A program made the translations under genes and the position numbers. Below, piece by piece: positions 24,288 through 35,800 of a stretch of 64,000 nucleotides of DNA. How positions within the stretch are numbered: position 1 is the stretch's first letter; every line of letters starts with the position of its first letter. Source of the DNA: Polytrichum commune (taxonomy: Eukaryota > Streptophyta > Polytrichopsida > Polytrichales > Polytrichaceae); assembly GCA_950295325.1 (NCBI GenBank), contig OX485803.1, forward strand, positions 21,514,001 through 21,578,000. Direction: 5' to 3'. The notes beneath the pieces are model-generated. The model worked only from the letters and a program-made list of their open reading frames with translations. It searched no databases and was not told the origin of the DNA.

Positions 24288-24468
24288 CATAACATTTTTA
24301 AACAATGTGCATTCATTCATGTGGGCCATGAGAATGTAACCATGGGATGCCCCAACCTAGTGCAAGGAGACTAATATTAAGTTTGAATGTACATTAGGTT
24401 GGCACATCCCATGGTTATATTCTCAAGATCCACAAGAACGCATGCACACTATTCAATAATGTTATGGT
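24288..24468. repeat. Foldback (hairpin) sequence, about 80-bp arms
   Basis: CATAACATTTTT at 24290 pairs with the complement near 24468. Pairing then continues through ATGTGCATTCATTC, GAGAATGTAACCATGGGATG and CCAACCTA against the right arm (TAGGTTGGCACATCCC, CATGGTTATATTCTC), with a loop of about 20 nt around 24367-24386. The arms match at roughly 80 percent by eye. It could be a tiny MITE or a miRNA-like precursor; sequence alone cannot decide. Confidence 0.65.
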
Positions 24469-25304
24469 AGTGTCATTAGATTGTATAGCATACTTTTTTA
24501 ATTCTTTTCGGCTTATGTTGGTATCAAAAAGGACCCAACAACAAGTGGGGATACAATCACATTTATCATTTGATGGTAGACTTATAGAAATAATCATAAT
24601 TTTGGTTGCTTTTATGGCATATAACTCTATGGCAAACTTTGATGCTTAAAAGTTACATATGGGGGGTTGAAAAGTCTCCAACAACTTTATTGGTAAGATT
24701 TACTAAGGTTTTGCTTTATACATAGGATAGAGATTGATTGTTGTTCAAAATTGTATTTGTATACTTATGTTAATGATTATATATAATTGTGCATTTTTTT
24801 GGTGTACACATATCATCACTTTTATTTTGAGAATTGAAATTGTACATTTATTACTTAATTATACAAAAAATATTAAATAGGATTGGGTTTTGTATGTATG
24901 TTGGAAACACACATAATTATGGGTTTTAATGAAAGGTACACCCTTGGGCACTTGAACACTTTGTAAAAGTTGAAAAACGTAAAAAAAGAATCAAATACCT
25001 CCAACATACCTCACCTTACCTAAAAGGTATACATTTTAAAACCAAGTGGTGGCACCTATTCCCACGGGTGCCTATTCTTGTGGGAAGTGTTTCACCGACC
25101 CAATGCAAACCCTAGTTCATTTCCTTTCTTTGCATCCGCGAAGTGCTAGTCTACAACGCTACTTGAGGGAGGGCGAAAACGAAAGCAAGAGCACGAGCAA
25201 GAGCAAGAGCAACAAAGGAGAGGGAGTAGAGAACAAAACGTGTTGAGGGAGAAATCGATATTGAGAGAACAAAGACTGGGAGACAAGAAGGGGGTTTGGG
25301 TTGT

Positions 25305-25590
25305 TTGAGAAAGAGGTTTGATAGAGAAGTTTGATAAATAGGGGTTTGAGGTGTGTTGTTGGAGGTTGAAAGATTTGATAGAGAGGGATTTGAGGTTTAT
25401 TGTTTGAGATTAAGAGGTTTGGGAGATAAAGGTTTCAAAATTGTTGTTTGAAGTCAAGAGGTTTGAGAAAATGTTTAAAGTTTGTTATTTGAGGTTAAGA
25501 GGTTTGAGAGGGATAATCTGAAGTTGGTCTTGAGCTCAGGAGGTTTGAAAGCTTTGGTAGAGGTTGAGAGGTTTGATAGAGCCAAAGCTT
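25305..25590 (+). repeat. Degenerate GAGGTTTGA-rich tandem repeat
   Basis: Phrases such as GAGGTTGAGAGGTTTGA, GAGGTTTATTGTTTGAG and GAGGTTAAGAGGTTTGAG recur at roughly 50-60 bp intervals. A purine-rich AGCAAGAGCACGAGCAAGAG run precedes it (25170-25210). No gene is supported. Confidence 0.55.
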
Positions 25591-25927
25591 GAGAGAAGTA
25601 AATCTCACAAATTTCTTCTACAATGAGAGCATACAAACTAAATTACAAATAAGTTAAGATGTTGGCATTTGTTGATGTTGTCATTATCTTTATTTTCTTA
25701 GTTTTCTTAGTTTTCTTAGTTATGTTTATCATCTCTCTTAGGTTTGTTATGTTTGTTATCATTTTGTCTCTCTTCAAGGTGTTCACACAAAAGTATATAC
25801 ATTGTAAATGCTCTATGTGAGCACCTTCAAATGAAGAGAAAACTTCTTAGTTTAGAGAGGTGACCCAAACCCCCTAATGGTTTGGGTTAATCAACCAAAT
25901 TGTCCCCAAAACACATGATAATAACTA

Positions 25928-26435
25928 TAGTAATCTCCCACTTAAGTACACACCCATTTAAGTATGCATCCTAGTTAAGTGCGCAATTTTTTTGAAAAAA
26001 TAAGGGTTCATATTTTATTGTTTGAACATGTCATACAAAGTCATTTGCTATGAATGCATGATTTTTTTACGCTTGACGTTCAATGTTAGTTTGTTAACGT
26101 TTTGTTGAAACGTCTCAAACGATCGTCGCAGTTCATCGTACATTTGTCCACCTTTCGTTTGAATACCGGAGCAAAGCAATTGGTCGTTGATGTTGAGGAC
26201 AATTAATGTTGTGTACAACTTCAAAGCCTTTAAAGTCGGTGGCATTTGCAGATTCAACAAATGTCTTGATAGGCTGGATTTCGGTCAAGCAAGTTGCCTC
26301 AGGTTTCATCCGTTTCCCATTGCGATTCATCAAATCAAAGGGTCTAAAAAACGATATGAGTAAAGTACACACCTACCAACTAAGTGCGCACCAACGGCTC
26401 TGGTTCAAAGTGCGTACTTAAGCGGGAGATTACTG
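25928..26435. mobile_element. Tc1/mariner (pogo-like) non-autonomous element, 508 bp
   Basis: The left end TAGTAATCTCCCACTTAAGT and the right end, read as complement CAGTAATCTCCCGCTTAAGT, form about 27-bp inverted repeats. Both are flanked by TA, the target used by Tc1/mariner/pogo elements. A second internal inverted motif (TTAAGTGCGCA / TAAGTGCGCAC) lies just inside. Two short overlapping minus-strand frames exist inside but I cannot assign them. It sits between palindromes of array 2. Confidence 0.75.
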
Positions 26436-27522
26436 TATTTCATTATACTTAATGCTAGTTTGGGTTGAACGACCTAAACTCTCCAAAAATTTACGTGGTA
26501 GACCACCTCTTTGTCACACTTCAACCAAAAGACATCGTTTTGGGTCCACCAAACAAACCCGCACTAGTTTGGGTCGGTCGACCCAAACTTATCCAACTAG
26601 TATGACATATCCCATGAAATTTTGGGGACAATTTGGGTCAATCGACCAAAACCGCAACATTAAAAAGGCTTGTGGAGCCCTGTATTAAATATTATTCCAC
26701 ATCAAAAACTCATTCCTTTATGAACAAGCAAACCCAATTGTTAGAATACTATTAACAGTTTCAAAATTTGGGTTGCATGACCAAACCCTATGCTGGGTTT
26801 GGGTCAACCAACCCAAATTTCAACATTATCAATGGTATTTATTTTTTGTCATTAATCATAACCAACCTAAATTGCACATGAAATGAACCAACAATTTAAT
26901 CCTTTAACAAATGACTATACTCTCCTCACATCGATGTCATAACATTAACCCAACAAGGCAATTCCTTGCCTGAATATATGAAACAATGAAAATTAATAAA
27001 TAGTTTGGGTAGATGGACCCAAACTAAATCGTCAAATGTTTATAGCTAAAAAACTTGAGCGCCTCAATCTAAATTCCACGAGATTAATAACAATCTCCTC
27101 TTACCTCATCCCTCTCAAATCCAATGCAAAATATAAATCATATTGTTGATGGACATTTGCATTCACATAGTGGTAGTTGGTTACTTAATAAAACTATGTT
27201 GTGAGTACTTGGTTTGGGTCGACCAACCCAAACTAGAATTCCACTAGGTAGTCCGAACATTGTTAATGCCCTTGTAGATGGCGCAAAAAAAAAAGACCAT
27301 GTGAAAGGTGGTTTATGCTCACCCTCGACATGATATGGCAAGAGCATGAGATTCCTCAAGACGACTCATATGTGCTAAGACACGGCTCGTTTTGAAATGG
27401 TTCATTCAAGTTGCAAGGGCAACACAATTGAAGATCCTCTTCGTGGTCAAGGTTGATATTGTGGAACAGTTCACATGCTCTACTTTGACGGGTTGGGAGG
27501 TAGTATTGGTGTAGGCGCTAAG

Positions 27523-28530
27523 CACTATAAGAAAACTATGTTTTTTAAAACGTTGGAGAAAACGCCTATCGGCATTCACTTTGACATGGACTTTGTTTTT
27601 TTGGACGTCACCTAAAATCCGTTACAATTGACGTGCCAAAAACATGAGAAAAACGGAGATAACATGTCCAATTTGAACTCGTTTTTTTTGTGATATCACA
27701 TGAAACATGGTTTTCCATGGTCCCTAGAGACGGACACATGGAGGACATGTCAGCTCCATGTAAGCAAATGATGTTCTGGCAGTGCCAGGAAGGCCACTTT
27801 CACGTGGAATTCGCCGCTTACGTGGGCGACACTTGGACCCCATAAAGAAATAATGTGGACATTGCATTTTGTGTGGGATGACACGTGAACCCCATAAAGA
27901 AATGACATGGATATTTTATTTTGTGGAAATGCAATTGCAATCGTTGTTTTGGTTGACGTCATGTAGGGCGGGAGAATGTTATGGGGGACATTTTGGTTGA
28001 CGTCTTGTGGGACGGAAGAATATTAGGGGGGACAACATGTTCGTCCTGCATATTAGAATTTGTGATATTGTAGTTTTAGGCGTTGTTTTCGAAGCCATCA
28101 TGTGTGGTGGGAGATTGTGATTTCCTTCATCATCTTCATCACGACAGGTATTGATGGTGTCATAGACAAGAGATAACATTTCTGGGGACTCGTTTTTCAT
28201 GACAACATCCCGTCAATATGCATGTCAACGTTGACATGCATTGGCGTTGTCATGGACGCTTACATGAAGTATGGAACACGTTGTTGACGTCAAGGTGGAT
28301 GACATTCTAGATGAGCATGGGCATATACATAAAGAACATAAACAATAGTTATTGCAAAACACACATATGTTGCCATAAAAATGTTTTTATTCATTTCCAT
28401 AACATGTTGCAACTAGAAAGCTGCAGTCCTATATAAAACGTCGCTACCTGTTGGCATGTGCTATAGAACAAACGGAAAAAACAATGATGTATGTCACGAC
28501 AAAACCCTAAAACGCCAGTTTCTTATAGTG
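27523..28530. mobile_element. Short CACTA (En/Spm) element, 1,008 bp
   Basis: Starts CACTATAAGAAAACT and ends with the complement of CACTATAAGAAACTGG, so the 12-bp terminal repeat CACTATAAGAAA is intact. This is the standard plant CACTA terminus. Flanking trinucleotides are AAG and AGG, a 3-bp duplication with one mismatch. Inside are repeated CCCCATAAAGAAAT and TTGACGTC phrases but no transposase, so it is non-autonomous. Confidence 0.75.
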
Positions 28531-29240
28531 AGGGGATTACCTTGATGTTGCCCTTGAGAACACAACATTGCAGAACGTGCACATGTTTATGCACCAATTC
28601 TCCAAGCTATTTGATACAACATACGCTAGAGAGTCATGTATGGACCCCGAGATTGTGAAACTGGAGTCAATCTTCATCAACAACATTGTCGCAAACACCA
28701 AAGTGGAAAGTTGGTCTTAGAAACGGAAACTTGCAGTGAACGCCTTGAATAAGGTCAGGCAAGGCAAGAGCATAAGCTAGCAAACAGTGCAAAGACAAGC
28801 CGCAAAGCAAGAAGGTATGGATTCTTCAAGAATATAGGCTATGAAGAAGCTTAAACACTATATTCGGTAATTGGAGACTTTTTGTTGATTATGAGACTAT
28901 ATAAGGATGCACATTTCAAAATTGGACCAGTAATGACGACTAAAAATCCCATATGTATAATGGTATGCTACTATTATTATACATAAAGGCATGGAAGTGA
29001 ACAAAAATGTGAGGCATACATGAAAATAGTTGCGTATGAAATGACAACTCGTTATGAATGGAAGGGAAGATGCGAAGAATGAATGGAAGTTGAATGAATT
29101 AATTGGGATTGAAATACAATTATAATGGAAATACCATCAATGTCTTGAGTAACTTGGAATAGCATAGAAAGTAAGCACTTAAATATGTTCTACACCTAAG
29201 CCCATTTAGGGAGTCCGTCCCACTAGTACGCTTCTAGTCA
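28531..29240. other. Intergenic, nothing recognised
   Basis: No gene or repeat recognised between the CACTA element and the FCP1-like fragment. Confidence 0.4.
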
Positions 29241-29255
29241 CACTAGTCCGACCCA

Positions 29256-30680
29256 CTATTTTTTTTCCGCAGCCTTGTCCTTGTTTTTGGCAGCCTCCAT
29301 GGCCCTGAAAATCTCCGGCCCGCGGCTAAAACCGTTTTTGTTGACGGACCCGTAATACACGCCGTTCTTCCAAATTTCCGGACGCGCTCCCGAATTGTGG
29401 GGAGTGGTATTGTGAGTGGAATACGAGTGCGTTTGCGAGAGGGAATGTCTTGTGCTACGGCGGAGGGCCAAACAACGATCGGACTCCGATGATGCGGCCT
29501 TGAGGGCGTGCCTATCCAAGGAGGACGTGGAGGAGGGCCCGGCACCAAGCGAGCGGGTAGCCACCTGCGAAACAACGTCATAGGAAGATAATAATAGGAA
29601 TGGAGTGGGGAAAATAATGAGGGCGGTTTGGGATGGGTGCTCATAAAGAGAACGGCACGCAAACAGAAGACAAGGGAAGCAAAAGCGGGAAAGGGATTTA
29701 GGGTTGAGGAGGGCACCTTGGCTTTGGGGACGTCCATGCAGGGAACAGTGGGAACGAGGGGGGCGTCGACGGGAGCATCCGGAGCCGATGGAAATATTGC
29801 ACTGTTAGATGGCGGGGGGGAGTCGAGGCGTGGAGGGCCCACGATTGCGGAGGACGTTGCGGGGGAAGGAACGGAGTCGGCGGGGGAGGTGTGGCAACGG
29901 GGGCCTTCCATGCGGAGACGCCAGCTCGGCCCGCGACGAGCGACGCCGTCGTCCTTAGAGGGCGAGAGGTGCCCCAAACGAACGAGCGTCCGTTTCTCCT
30001 TGGAGAGGGGGGAGGGCGACGGGGCGTACGCGCGGGGGACAAGTGCTGGGGGCGGGCTGTTAACGACGCCGTCGTCGATGCCCATGTCGCGGGAGTAATC
30101 CACGGCCGATGCCGTGTCGACCGCCGAGAAGTGGTAGAGGGATGGCATTTGGAAGTCCGTGACGTCGCGGGAAGGGGAGGCAGGGGGCGAGAGGGGACGG
30201 GAAGGGCCGTCGACTACAGGGGCGTCCCATATGGGGGCAGACTATGGACAAGAACAACAACAACAACAATCACAACAACAAAAGACATCCAAAAACGGAG
30301 CAAGCATTAGATATGTGAACCACCTGATAACAAGCAAAGACATGGAGGAATTTCAAATCAATTTATTGAGTTTGGCGAGCCTCATGATGCTCTTATATAC
30401 ATTATCGCGAGGGCTTAGCGCCGCATTGCCGAAGGGGTTGGACCTAACAAAAAATGGGATGCTACCGGCGTGGAGCACGAGCCTTCTAAGGTAGGGGGCT
30501 AGCCTATCGACCAAAAATGTGTCTTGCCTATCACCGGTCCAAGTGTCCGGGAAGATGACGTTGCCCGGGGGGTTCAAGACGCTCTTGGTGGGGCTGTCGT
30601 CGATGAGGAGGGTGTTCTCAGGAGTCGGCCACCACCCGTGGGGCGTCCCCTGCAGACGGGGGACGCCTTGCCAGAGTGAC
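29256..30680 (-). pseudogene. FCP1-like HAD phosphatase gene, 5'-truncated, three exons
   Basis: Three exons join in frame on the minus strand: 30680-30401, 30241-29717 and 29564-29256, all with GT-AG introns. Exon 1 encodes the C-terminal half of an FCP1/NIF-type HAD phosphatase fold: NTLLIDDSPTKS (the DD metal-binding motif), NPPGNVIFPDTW, LAPYLRRL and NPFGNAALSPRDN. Exon 2 is a Pro/Ser-rich tail of 175 aa. Exon 3 ends VYYGSVNKNGFSRGPEIF and a Lys-rich tail, then stops. The catalytic DxDx motif of the N-terminal half is absent: 30.7-31.6 kb upstream is AT-rich and non-coding. It is marked as a pseudogene for that reason, though missing exons could lie beyond the inserted element. The exons are strikingly GC-rich compared with neighbours. 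The exon 1/2 junction (AAT|TCT) is my choice. Confidence 0.6.
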
Positions 30681-30699
30681 CTAAAGTGAATTTCCAATA

Positions 30700-31400
30700 G
30701 GACGTCAAGTCATTTAATTAGGTATCAACTTGAACTAACGATCGAATACTAGTGCATTAAACTTTAATTTTCACCAATGATGAATTGCAACAATGAGTCA
30801 TATTAATATGGGCCGATGTTTGGTGAGCCTCCAGTTCCAAATGTCCTCAATCTACCTAGCACAAGCCACTATGGATTAAGCGACTTTTTATTGGTATTCA
30901 TACACTTGGTGACCATATTACAAGCATTTTTTTTATGTGAATCATATGATACCTACAATTTTAGGGGATTCCACAATATGTTCTTAGCCACTCTTACCTC
31001 ATTGTGTGTGTGAATATATATATCACTTAGACCTTCATCAATTCACTTGGACTTCACACCTTAGTCGCAAATAATTTAATACTCAATGTTAACCCATCAA
31101 TATATATATATATAATATAATAACCCATATATAAAATAGTAAAATAGTAAAATATAAATATATAGACATATAAATATAGACATATAAATATAGACATATA
31201 GACATATAGATATATTTTCGTGCGACCTTGGTAACAACTAAGGTGTGCGACGGATTTATAGATTTACAATATGTTGCGTGCACGCAAGACATGTTCCATA
31301 CATAATGCTATTTATATATTGCGCATGGATGGAATGACATATTGTTAGATCAAAGTAGGCAGCGGGAATCCGCTTTTTAAATAGCATCCAAGGGATTTTG
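30700..31400. other. Intergenic with AT microsatellite
   Basis: Non-coding. 31095-31215 is a (TATAGACATA)-like and (TA)n microsatellite. Confidence 0.6.
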
Positions 31401-31408
31401 AACCATCG

Positions 31409-31438
31409 GGGGGAAGGTACTTAAAGCTCTTCCCCCCA
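31409..31438. repeat. GC hairpin GGGGGGAAG / CTTCCCCCC
   Basis: Nine-base arms flank a 12-nt loop. It lies about 150 bp before palindrome array 1 and could mark the border of that element. Confidence 0.6.
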
Positions 31439-31586
31439 CAGAAGAGTTATTTTCTGCGGCACATCCAAGTGTGCGCTCCACAGACCTGACTGGAACGCGC
31501 TCAAACCATTTTCTTGTGCGCCAACCCTACACCTCCCAGGTCCACTACAGACTGCACATACCCGTATATACCGCCGCAAATACCGG

Positions 31587-32553
31587 ACGTTTACGAACGC
31601 ACGTTCGTAAACGTGAGTTGGTAGCACATGTACAAGAGGTACATAGATATGATGTGAGTTGTTTACGAACGTGCGTTTGTAAGTTGATCACAACCGTACT
31701 CGACATTGAGTTACTTATAGACAGAACTAAGCACGAAAATTGTGTCGATTATATACAAACGTATGTTCGTATATCTGCCTTCAAGACCCAGACGCGCATG
31801 AGTTCCCGTGTAACCGTTTTCTCCAACGGAACATCTGATGATGGGATATTTACGAACGTGCGTTCGTAAATATCACCTGGGATTATTTTTCAAGAATCCA
31901 TAAACATTCCTTAATTTATACACTTCCGTGCATTGGCCACGTTAACAATATAGAAGTTAAATACGAACGGGCGTTCGTATTTCGCACTACCATTTGTGTC
32001 CACGGAGAATTATGTTTTCCAATTTTACGAACGCACGTTCATAAATACCACCTGTCCACCGTCCACGCATCCACCAACAGACCTGTTGACGCAAGCATGT
32101 GTAGAGGACTACACCGTGTTTATGATAGATACGAACGCTCGTTCGTATCTGTGCAATCATGATTCTAGTGATAGATGTCGATTGTTATTTTCCACTGGAT
32201 ATTGGATTTCATGTAACCCTGTAACGTGGCTATAGATATCTCTATTTGGACGTGTCCAATCATTTTTGCCTAACACTGTCGCGGCTGTAACATACATATG
32301 ATCGGTCGTATGCATCCGCCCCTAAGTTTCGGCTGGAACTTACGAACGATCGTTCGTGTACATAAGCCCTCCATTTCGGCTGTAGCTAACGAACGATCGT
32401 TCGTAAACACTCGCCCATCAAATACACGCCCCTCAAATATGATGCTTACTGCATGTGGATAAAGTGGCAAGTATATTTTAGGTGCTCTTATAATATGTCC
32501 CATTTAGATTTTATTGTATATTGGGTTGATGTTTTCGTCCTCGCGTTCGTGAA
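31587..32553. repeat. Dispersed palindrome array 1 (core TACGAACG-NN-CGTTCGTA)
   Basis: About ten inverted repeats lie in under 1 kb, upstream of the DUF7869 gene. Sites: 31587-31614 (13-bp perfect arms, centre CA), 31662-31682, 31751-31774, 31845-31874 (14-bp perfect arms, centre TG), 31959-31982 (11-bp arms, centre GG), 32024-32045, 32127-32150 (11-bp arms, centre CT), 32338-32361 (centre AT) and 32387-32405 (centre AT). Weaker ones lie near 32290-32312 and 32533-32553. Spacing is irregular (about 47-160 bp) and the DNA between is unrelated. Each core contains four CpGs. The 132-aa ORF running through is a by-product. Confidence 0.9.
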
Positions 32554-32871
32554 TATATGTGCTTGTGTTGTCCCTTGGTGATGGACAACCCTTCCAATAT
32601 TTTATTGGCGATTCCATCCAAAGCCCTTCACGGGTAATATATATCGGAATGGGGTTCCGTTGTGCAGGGACGTCTGAGTCCCGTGTAGGATTTGCATGTC
32701 ATGGGGCTGTTGTCGAACGCATGTTTGTCTTCATATGTGAGGTCCCGCAACGGTGTGGTGAGAGTTGGTTGTGATTTTTCAACCATATATGTAGGCATAT
32801 CTCGTATCTGCTTTTGTATGCATTGCGGTTGTTATTGTGTTGGTCATTTATTGGTGATTTGTTTAGGTTGG

Positions 32872-35800
32872 ATGGCGATGCACGTTGGATATAGTTCATT
32901 GGAGTTGTCCACAAAAGCTTCTTCTTCCGATGGTGACTGTGAACTATCTTCGCCATCGGCAGGTAGTCATGGCATGGCAAATGCCATGGGTGGGTTTGTG
33001 GATGCATCCTCCCACGAATCATTTGAAGCGCACGAACAATCTACACGTTCCGGGGATGACAATGATGACATTTCGTTATGTGCCGGTTTCGGTAGGGAGC
33101 AATGGATGGACCTTGATGTTGTTCTTTTCAACGATGTTGGTGTCCCGGTGGCAGATGGCATATGTAGAAACTCCGATCCCCGTGATTGTGTGGATGCCAA
33201 CCCCCTTGGTCCCGATGATGTGGATGTGTGCATCTTGATTTCTTTGCTTCCGCTTGACGTCCCGGTACCATGGAGATTTTCCTTGCATCGATGGCCTCTT
33301 TGTCGGGTTCTCCATGACGGAGTAAGCTTGTTGGACCATGAGCGCCGCCATAAGCAAACGCAATTAGCTTTGTTGGCCAAAATACGTCCTCGCAAAGGCC
33401 TACGCAGATATGATTCTAACCGTGTGCCTCGTAGAGATAAGGAACGTCGACGGTATCGCATATTGGGAGACGAATCTATCCGTCTTGTGTCCGCCAAGGA
33501 CTGTTGCGAGAGGAAATGTTGCCAATTTTTCCCGCGGAAGAAAATTAAGTCCCTACGTCAAGAGATGTGGCTTGCGGATTTCCATATGAGATTGGCAAAG
33601 AAACTCGAGGTCCACAGAAATGTCCACATTAACACCCATGGGCATAAGGTGGTCACACTTGAGAATGTGGAAGTGTGTTGTACTGCGTGGTATACCATCC
33701 ACGCCGTGTCAAAGTCTGACTTTTATAGGTTTCAAAATATTCATTGTTGGGTCGCCGCTCTCGATTTCATGGCAATTCGGGCACAAAGAAACCTAGGGAG
33801 GCTACACTCCAAGCCTCCGCGACACTCTCCACCATCATAGTCCCATTTGCCGATGCAATGCCCCACAAGACGAGGACATTGTCGTCAGGGGAGAAAGTTG
33901 TACAAATGGTGTTGCCCACGGGTACAAAATGGAAGAACATATTAACGGACATCAATGAAGTGGGTCGCATAGCGGGATGTGGGCCCATTTCTTTGTCCAA
34001 GTTGAGTGTGATTAAAAACCAACAGTTTGCCGAATACATTTTGAAGAGACCTGGGGACAAGTTCGCTAGGTGTACGACGTGTGAAAAATACAAAGGTCTT
34101 CGAGACGCCCACCCCATAGGCACCGAATCCCACACTAGACACCAAGCAAAATATATTGAACATGTCAACAACCAAGAGGCTCACCGTCAAGATTACTACA
34201 AGAACCGTGCTCTATCCATAATGAGGCCTACAGAGGTTCTAACAATCATCCATGATAAAATGGACCACGCCAAGACCGCATGCCCTTGTTATGCACGCAA
34301 AATAAAGGCCACGGATGGTCTCTTGAAGTTACCCGCATCTGTCACAGGTTTGTATTGAATCACAAATATGTATTCAAATTCTCTCAAATTTTACTGGGTG
34401 TGTTTGCCAAATATCCAATTTCATACCTCCGTTTGGAGTTGTCGTTGTTATTGTTGTTGTTCAAACATCGTTTGTTTTTTTTCCGTAGGGATGATTGCCC
34501 ATGGCCATGGAGACGTAAAGTATGCCCATTATGGGTTGGATTTTTACCCTGGCGATGCTAACCACACAGTGGGTTCATTTGCAAAACTCTTGCGCGATCT
34601 GGAGAAGCCGCCGTTACATTCATCACGTGCACTTTTTGATGGTTGTGGAACGACACCCCTTTACGAAGCAGTGCTTGCGGGGAAGGAGGTTTGAATGTCG
34701 TCATTGCCAGAACCACCGGGAGAACCTATTTGTGCAAAACCATTGCCTCCAACTCTTCACGTTCAACTTGATAATTGCGCGAAAGACAACAAATATCGAT
34801 ATGTATTTTGTTTTTGGTCATTGCTCCTAGCGAAAGGAATCTTCAAGGAGGTGTTTGTGTCGTTTTGGATGGTGGGACATATACACGACGACATTGATGC
34901 ATCATTCGGACGGTGGAGCATAAAGTTGCATGAAGAAGATTTTCCAACCATACCTCTTCTTATGAAATCGTATATGGATTTGGATCATATGCCAATAATT
35001 TCGCACATGATTGAGGAAGTACCAGATTTCAAGGCTTTCATCAAGTCATACATGTTGAAGGGAGGGGACCGTTTGGTGGGGCATACCAAAGTACAACAAT
35101 TCCGATTCTATATAAGGGATGATGGTCTCCCAGCCATGCAATTCAAGCTTTTGTGCATATCTCCTAATTGGGGCCCGGATGATGGTATACTTGTATGGCG
35201 TCAAGACAATGATGGGAAATGTTTGCTCCCGGATGGGGATCCAAAGCCTTGCAAACCCGACCCCATGAGGAATGGGCCGGAAATCATCAAAGACATATCA
35301 AAATTCATTGAATATTGGAAAGAGTTGTGTGAGGAGGACATCACTAGACGTGTTAGAGATACTCATGAACCTTTGATTGCGTATTGGGATCGCATTCGTT
35401 CCGCCCTAATGACACTTGGTGGTGACACCCGTACAACTTTAACACAAGGATTTTGGCCACAAAGTCGTTTGACGGTTGTCGAGTCCGACACCATGGTTTT
35501 TAGCAATAGAGACGTTCGTGAAGAGTTCGCAATGGACGAGCATTACGTTGGCCCTGCCCGCAATCGACTGGCACCGTCGTTTCGTGTAGGTGTTGATTGC
35601 CATGAAGGTTATTTGGTCCTTGTACGAGCAGGGGATGAGGAACATCCCAAGCCAATTTGGTTGGTGAAAGCATTGTCTTCACCCAATTTTGTTCGAACTA
35701 GCCCCAACTTTCGTCAGATTGAGGTGGAATATTGTCGTCCAAGTACTAAAGACCAGAACGTGCTACGCACTTATTTAGGTTGGGACACCAAAAAGAATTT

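Larger units (their letters stand above)
22966..27235. repeat. Dispersed palindrome array 2 (consensus TTTGGGTYGRYYRACCCAAA)
   Basis: About 15 imperfect palindromes share arms TTTGGGT(C/T) and (G/A)ACCCAAA around a 4-nt centre. Clear sites: 23020-23041, 23108-23129, 23163-23180, 23289-23308, 23387-23407, 23441-23460, 23538-23557, 25881-25899, 26457-26480, 26566-26589, 26632-26652, 26766-26788, 26797-26818, 27001-27026 and 27211-27235. The best have perfect 10-bp arms (AGTTTGGGTC/GACCCAAACT at 26566; TAGTTTGGGT/ACCCAAACTA at 27001). Sequence between sites is unrelated, so this is not a tandem repeat. The array begins about 270 bp upstream of the decayed DUF7869 gene. A Tc1/mariner-like element sits inside it. 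Confidence 0.85.

Noticed and set aside
29628-30310. Long plus-strand ORFs (156 and 139 aa)
   Set aside because: They are antisense shadows of the GC-rich minus-strand exons of the FCP1-like fragment, which splice in frame.
31471-31869. 132-aa plus ORF through palindrome array 1
   Set aside because: Its repeated peptide phrases are translations of the palindromes. It has no domain or codon pattern of a gene.
31587-32553. CRISPR-like array
   Set aside because: Spacing is irregular, repeats are palindromic without constant-length spacers, and the genome is a plant's.
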